Shown here in pieces: positions 7,129 through 9,687 of a stretch of DNA of 9,687 bases (its first letter is position 1; every line of letters starts with the position of its first letter). This DNA comes from Pseudomonadota bacterium (GTDB lineage Bacteria > Pseudomonadota > Alphaproteobacteria > Rhizobiales > Xanthobacteraceae). A program made the translations under genes and the position numbers. Under the pieces are notes generated by a model. That model worked only from the letters and a program-made list of their open reading frames with translations. It was not told where the DNA came from and did not search any database. The stretch is taken from positions 1-9,687 of the forward strand of contig JAKAMD010000107.1 in assembly GCA_021823875.1 (NCBI GenBank), in the 5' to 3' direction.

Positions 7129-8064
7129 CTATTTCGCCTCGTCTTCCGGCCGCCAGCGGCGGTGCTGCCAGAGCCATTGCTCGGGCGTCTCGCGGACCCA
7201 GCCCTCGATCACGTTCATGATGCGCTGCATGGTGCCGGCGATGTCGATCTTGCCGTCAGCGTCGCGCGCCGGCTCGATCGCCTCGGTGATCTCGCCGCGG
7301 AAGCGGTGACCGGGCAGCCGGATCAGCCGCACACCATGGATCGGACAGTCGAAATGGCGCGCGAGCCGCGCCAGCAGTGGATTGGCGCGGGTCAGGCGGC
7401 CGAAGAAAGTCACCGGCACGCCGCGCACGTAATACTGGTCGACCAGCATGCCGACATGGGTGCCGTTCTTGAGCGCCTCGGCGAGCTTGACCGGCGCGCC
7501 GAGCCCGGTCGGGACCAGCGTGCCCATGAGCGCGGAACGGGTCTCCGTGATCCAGCGGTCGACGGCTTCGATGTTGGGGCCGCGATAGAGCACCGCGCTT
7601 TTGATGCCGTTGGCATGTGCCGAGATCGCCGGCAGCTCCCAATTGCCGATATGGGCGGCGAAGACCAGTGCCGGCTTGCCGCTTTCGGTGATGCGGCGAT
7701 AACGCTCGAGCGTCTCCGGCGCGACGTCGAAGCGGCCCGGCTTCTCCGGCGACTGGTAGTCCCACAGCCGGTCGAGATGGGCGAACTCGGCGCCCATGCG
7801 TCCGAGATTGTCCCAGGTGCCGTTCAGGATGGTCTCGATCTCGGCCGCTGATTTCTCCGGGAAGGCGGCGGTGAGCTGCGCGCGCGCGGTGCGGTCCTCG
7901 CGCAAGCGCGGGCCGATCTTGCGCATGACCCAGCCGGCGATATCGGCCATCCGGTCGGGCGGAACGAGCCGCAGCAGCTTGATGGCGCCGATCGCGACCG
8001 CGCCGACACAGGCGTCACCGATACGCTTGGCGCTTCGGCGCAGGCGCTGCTTGATCGTGCTCAT
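7129..8064 (-). CDS. lpxXL: LpxXL-type lipid A very-long-chain acyltransferase
   Basis: This 311-residue member of the LpxL/HtrB lysophospholipid acyltransferase family acts on lipid A at the inner membrane. The motif HIGNWE (138-143) is the HX4D/E catalytic motif, with His138 and Glu143. YRGPN, the LVDQYY segment and the C-terminal WLWQHRRWRP are family-typical. A hydrophobic N-terminal stretch (about 18-34) is the likely membrane anchor. Its place downstream of fabF and a dehydrogenase is the known order of the rhizobial C28 fatty-acid cluster, so the best call is LpxXL, which moves the very-long-chain acyl group from AcpXL to lipid A. Alternatively it is an ordinary LpxL/LpxM secondary acyltransferase. 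I chose the ATG at 8064 (minus strand) because GGTGGG lies 9 nt upstream; an in-frame ATG at 8103 would begin inside a repeat element. Confidence 0.85.
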   Translation of the reverse strand: MSTIKQRLRRSAKRIGDACVGAVAIGAIKLLRLVPPDRMADIAGWVMRKIGPRLREDRTARAQLTAAFPEKSAAEIETILNGTWDNLGRMGAEFAHLDRLWDYQSPEKPGRFDVAPETLERYRRITESGKPALVFAAHIGNWELPAISAHANGIKSAVLYRGPNIEAVDRWITETRSALMGTLVPTGLGAPVKLAEALKNGTHVGMLVDQYYVRGVPVTFFGRLTRANPLLARLARHFDCPIHGVRLIRLPGHRFRGEITEAIEPARDADGKIDIAGTMQRIMNVIEGWVRETPEQWLWQHRRWRPEDEAK

Positions 8065-8096
8065 GATCGAAAGCCCACCGGCGCTACCCCACACTC

Positions 8097-8185
8097 CGTT
8101 CATTCCCGCGGAAGCGGGAATCCAGGATCACAAGCAGAGACTCAATGTTAGCAGAACTGGGTCCCCGCTTGCGCGGGGACGAACG
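8097..8185. repeat. REP/BIME-like double-hairpin element, ATTCCCGC family
   Basis: Two 29-nt arms (8097-8125 and 8157-8185) are inverted copies, 24 of 29 identical. Arm 1 folds as ATTCCCGC/GCGGGAAT (8102-8109 with 8114-8121) around GGAA. Arm 2 folds as GTCCCCGC/GCGGGGAC (8161-8168 with 8173-8180) around TTGC. Four of the five differences between the arms come as two compensated base pairs; the fifth is in the loop. The element lies in the gap between the dehydrogenase and lpxXL genes, just before the lpxXL ribosome site, and probably within their shared transcript. Confidence 0.85.
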
Positions 8186-8202
8186 GATGAGAGCGGTTGC
8201 CA

Positions 8203-9225
8203 TCAGAAGTGGACAATCACTTTGCCGAACACCTGCCGGCTTTCGATCCGTTCCAGGCCTTGTTCGAAATCGGCGAGCGGGAATTCGCTGTCGATGATCG
8301 GCGCCATGCCGGCCGCGATCTTCGACAGACAATCGCGGATGTTGCGCATCGAGCAGCCGAACGAGCCGAAAATCTTGTACTGCTGCTGGAATAGCTGCAT
8401 CAGGTTGATCGTCACCGTCGGTCCCGCGGTCGAGCCGCAGGTGACCAGCCGTCCGCCGCGTTTGAGCACCAGCAGCGAGCCGTTGAAGCCCTCGCCGCCG
8501 ACATGCTCGAACACCACGTCGACGCCCTTCTTCTTGGTGAGCTTGCGCGTCACGCCCTCGAAGCGCTCGGTCTTGTAGTTGATGACGTGGTCGGCGCCGA
8601 GCGCCTTGGCTTTCGCCGCCTTGGCGTCATCGCCGACGGTGGTGATGACGGTGCAGCCCAAGGCCTTCGCCATCTTGATCGCCACCGAGCCGATGCCGGA
8701 ACCGCCGGCATGCACCAGGATGGTCTCACCCGGCTTGAGCTTGGCGTTGTCGAACAACATGTGCTCGACCGTGCCGAAAGCGATGGGCGCGCAAGCGGCG
8801 TCGCGCAGCGACACGCCCTCCGGCACCGGCACCACCAGACGCGCCGGCATGGTCACCAGGTCGCGCGCGAAGCCATCGATGTGGAAGCCCATGATGCCGC
8901 CGACGTTCTCGCACAGATTGTCGCGGCCCTCGCGGCAGGCGGGGCAGGTGCCGCAGGTGCGGGCGCCATACATCACCACCTTGTCGCCCGGCTTAACCTT
9001 GGCGACGCCGGCGCCGACCGCAGCGATTTCGCCGGAGGCTTCCGCGCCCACCACCAGCGGCATCTGCCGCTTGGCGAAGGCCATGCCGCGGAAGCCCCAG
9101 AGATCGAGATGATTGAGCGCCACGGCCTTGATGCGCACCGTCACCTCGCCGTCGCCGGGCGGCGGCGGATCGGGCAGGTCGACGAGTTCGAGTTGACGGT
9201 CGGCGATCAGGCGTAACGCGCGCAT
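8203..9225 (-). CDS. Medium-chain (zinc-type) dehydrogenase of the lipid A C28 fatty-acid cluster
   Basis: This 340-residue MDR-superfamily oxidoreductase has an N-terminal GroES-like domain and a Rossmann domain with GGSGIG (174-179) for NAD(P) binding. The structural-zinc lobe is intact: Cys91, Cys94, Cys97 and Cys105. The usual catalytic-zinc ligands are not: the Cys position reads NHLDLW (Asn38) and the GHE motif reads GAEASG (Ala61). A known MDR subgroup with NHLDLW and no catalytic His looks like this, so it may be a zinc-independent reductase rather than an alcohol dehydrogenase. Its place between fabF and lpxXL matches the adh gene of the acpXL cluster, which suggests a role in making or modifying the 27-hydroxy C28 acyl chain; the exact reaction is uncertain. 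The start at 9225 precedes RALRLIADRQ, a normal MDR N-terminus; its ribosome site is weak. Confidence 0.88.
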   Translation of the reverse strand: MRALRLIADRQLELVDLPDPPPPGDGEVTVRIKAVALNHLDLWGFRGMAFAKRQMPLVVGAEASGEIAAVGAGVAKVKPGDKVVMYGARTCGTCPACREGRDNLCENVGGIMGFHIDGFARDLVTMPARLVVPVPEGVSLRDAACAPIAFGTVEHMLFDNAKLKPGETILVHAGGSGIGSVAIKMAKALGCTVITTVGDDAKAAKAKALGADHVINYKTERFEGVTRKLTKKKGVDVVFEHVGGEGFNGSLLVLKRGGRLVTCGSTAGPTVTINLMQLFQQQYKIFGSFGCSMRNIRDCLSKIAAGMAPIIDSEFPLADFEQGLERIESRQVFGKVIVHF

Positions 9226-9260
9226 GGGTTGGGTCTTTATTTCAAGGCAGACAACTTATT

Positions 9261-9367
9261 CCGTCATTCCGGGACGCGAGCGAAGCTCGCGGGCCCGGAA
9301 TCCATACTCCGCAGCGCTGGGGTTATGGATTCCGGGTTCGCGCCTTCGGCACGCCCCGGAATGACGG
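9261..9367. repeat. REP/BIME-like double-hairpin element, ATTCCGGG family (copy 2)
   Basis: The outer arms 9261-9273 and 9355-9367 are perfect 13-bp inverted repeats, as are the inner arms 9294-9306 and 9324-9336. Each half also folds alone through ATTCCGGG/CCCGGAAT (9266-9273 with 9294-9301; 9329-9336 with 9355-9362). The first half's core is a strong hairpin, GCGAGC-GAA-GCTCGC (9276-9290). The outer and inner arms match those of the copy at 7011-7119, while the cores differ. It occupies most of the gap between the fabF stop and the dehydrogenase start. Confidence 0.88.
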
Positions 9368-9414
9368 AGAGTAATCGATCAGCCGACCCCGCATAAGGCC
9401 AACTGGCCGGCGGT

Positions 9415-9687
9415 TCAAGCCGGCTCGGGCCCCATCACCAGCGAGACGTTTTGCCCGCCGAAGCCGAACGAGTTGGAAATGGCGTGGCGCAGCTTGGCGT
9501 CGCGCGCGGCATTCGGCACGACGTCGAGCGGGATCGCCGGATCCGGCACGTTGTAATTGATGGTGGGCGGAATGCGCTGGTTCTGCAGCGTCATCAGCGA
9601 GAACACCGCCTCGACCGCGCCGGCCGCCGACAGCGTATGCCCGACCATGGACTTGTTGGAGGAGATCGGTATGTCCTTTACGCGCTC
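9415..9687 (-). CDS. fabF: Beta-ketoacyl-ACP synthase (FabF type), C-terminal part
   Basis: The last 90 residues of a KAS II-type condensing enzyme are visible; the gene continues beyond the right edge. NKSMVGH contains the catalytic Lys and, five residues later, the second catalytic His, spaced as Lys335 and His340 of E. coli FabF. AAGAVEAVFS, PPTINY, LDVVPNAARD and SNSFGFGG near the C-terminus are also typical. The Cys nucleophile and first His lie outside the window. These enzymes extend an acyl chain by two carbons from malonyl-ACP. Next to the dehydrogenase and lpxXL genes this is most likely FabF1XL, which would elongate the very-long-chain acyl group on AcpXL, although a housekeeping FabF cannot be excluded on this fragment. 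The stop codon is at 9415-9417, 189 bp before the dehydrogenase start. Confidence 0.92.
   Translation of the reverse strand, partial: ERVKDIPISSNKSMVGHTLSAAGAVEAVFSLMTLQNQRIPPTINYNVPDPAIPLDVVPNAARDAKLRHAISNSFGFGGQNVSLVMGPEPA

Noticed and set aside
8065..8103. Upstream ATG at 8103 adding 13 residues to the lpxXL product
   Set aside because: The codon lies inside the hairpin element, and the ATG at 8064 has GGTGGG at a good distance. Ribosome profiling could still overturn this.
7011..9367. CRISPR array from repeated palindromes
   Set aside because: The repeats are paired inverted hairpins about 1 kb apart in separate gaps, not regularly spaced direct repeats with spacers.

Overview
This window is GC-rich chromosomal DNA from an alphaproteobacterium, most likely a member of the Hyphomicrobiales (Rhizobiales), possibly near Nitrobacteraceae or Xanthobacteraceae. 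Base composition and codon use suggest the class. The strongest marker is the right-hand gene order: a beta-ketoacyl-ACP synthase, a medium-chain dehydrogenase and an LpxL-type acyltransferase. This matches the end of the rhizobial cluster acpXL-fabZXL-fabF2XL-fabF1XL-adh-lpxXL, which builds the very-long-chain (C28) fatty acid of lipid A and transfers it.

Layout. Positions 3-1308 (+) hold the 3' half of a MotA/PomA-type stator gene and a complete MotB/PomB-type partner, together one ion-driven flagellar stator. Positions 1443-5465 (+) hold two Kup potassium transporters in tandem. They align without net gaps at a constant offset of 2100 bp, so they look like an old tandem duplication. The 192-bp gap before the second copy carries a near-consensus sigma70 promoter, a palindrome touching its -35 box, a leader hairpin and a duplicated 13-mer ending at the start codon. 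Positions 5550-7005 (+) hold a small single-domain rhodanese and a PotF-like polyamine-binding protein with no transporter partners in view.

Positions 7129-9687 (-) hold the lipid A very-long-chain fatty acid genes, transcribed from right to left: partial fabF, a zinc-type dehydrogenase and lpxXL. They converge on the potF-like gene.

The most distinctive non-coding signal is three REP/BIME-like palindromic elements of about 90-110 bp, one in each of the three consecutive gaps of the right-hand third (7011-7119, 8097-8185, 9261-9367). Each consists of two head-to-head hairpins. Two belong to an ATTCCGGG family and one to an ATTCCCGC family, and the two families share the same outer ends. I saw none of these elements in the first 7 kb.

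I found no tRNA, rRNA, CRISPR array, insertion sequence or phage gene. Apart from the repeats the gene content is ordinary, and I do not claim a new biological system.
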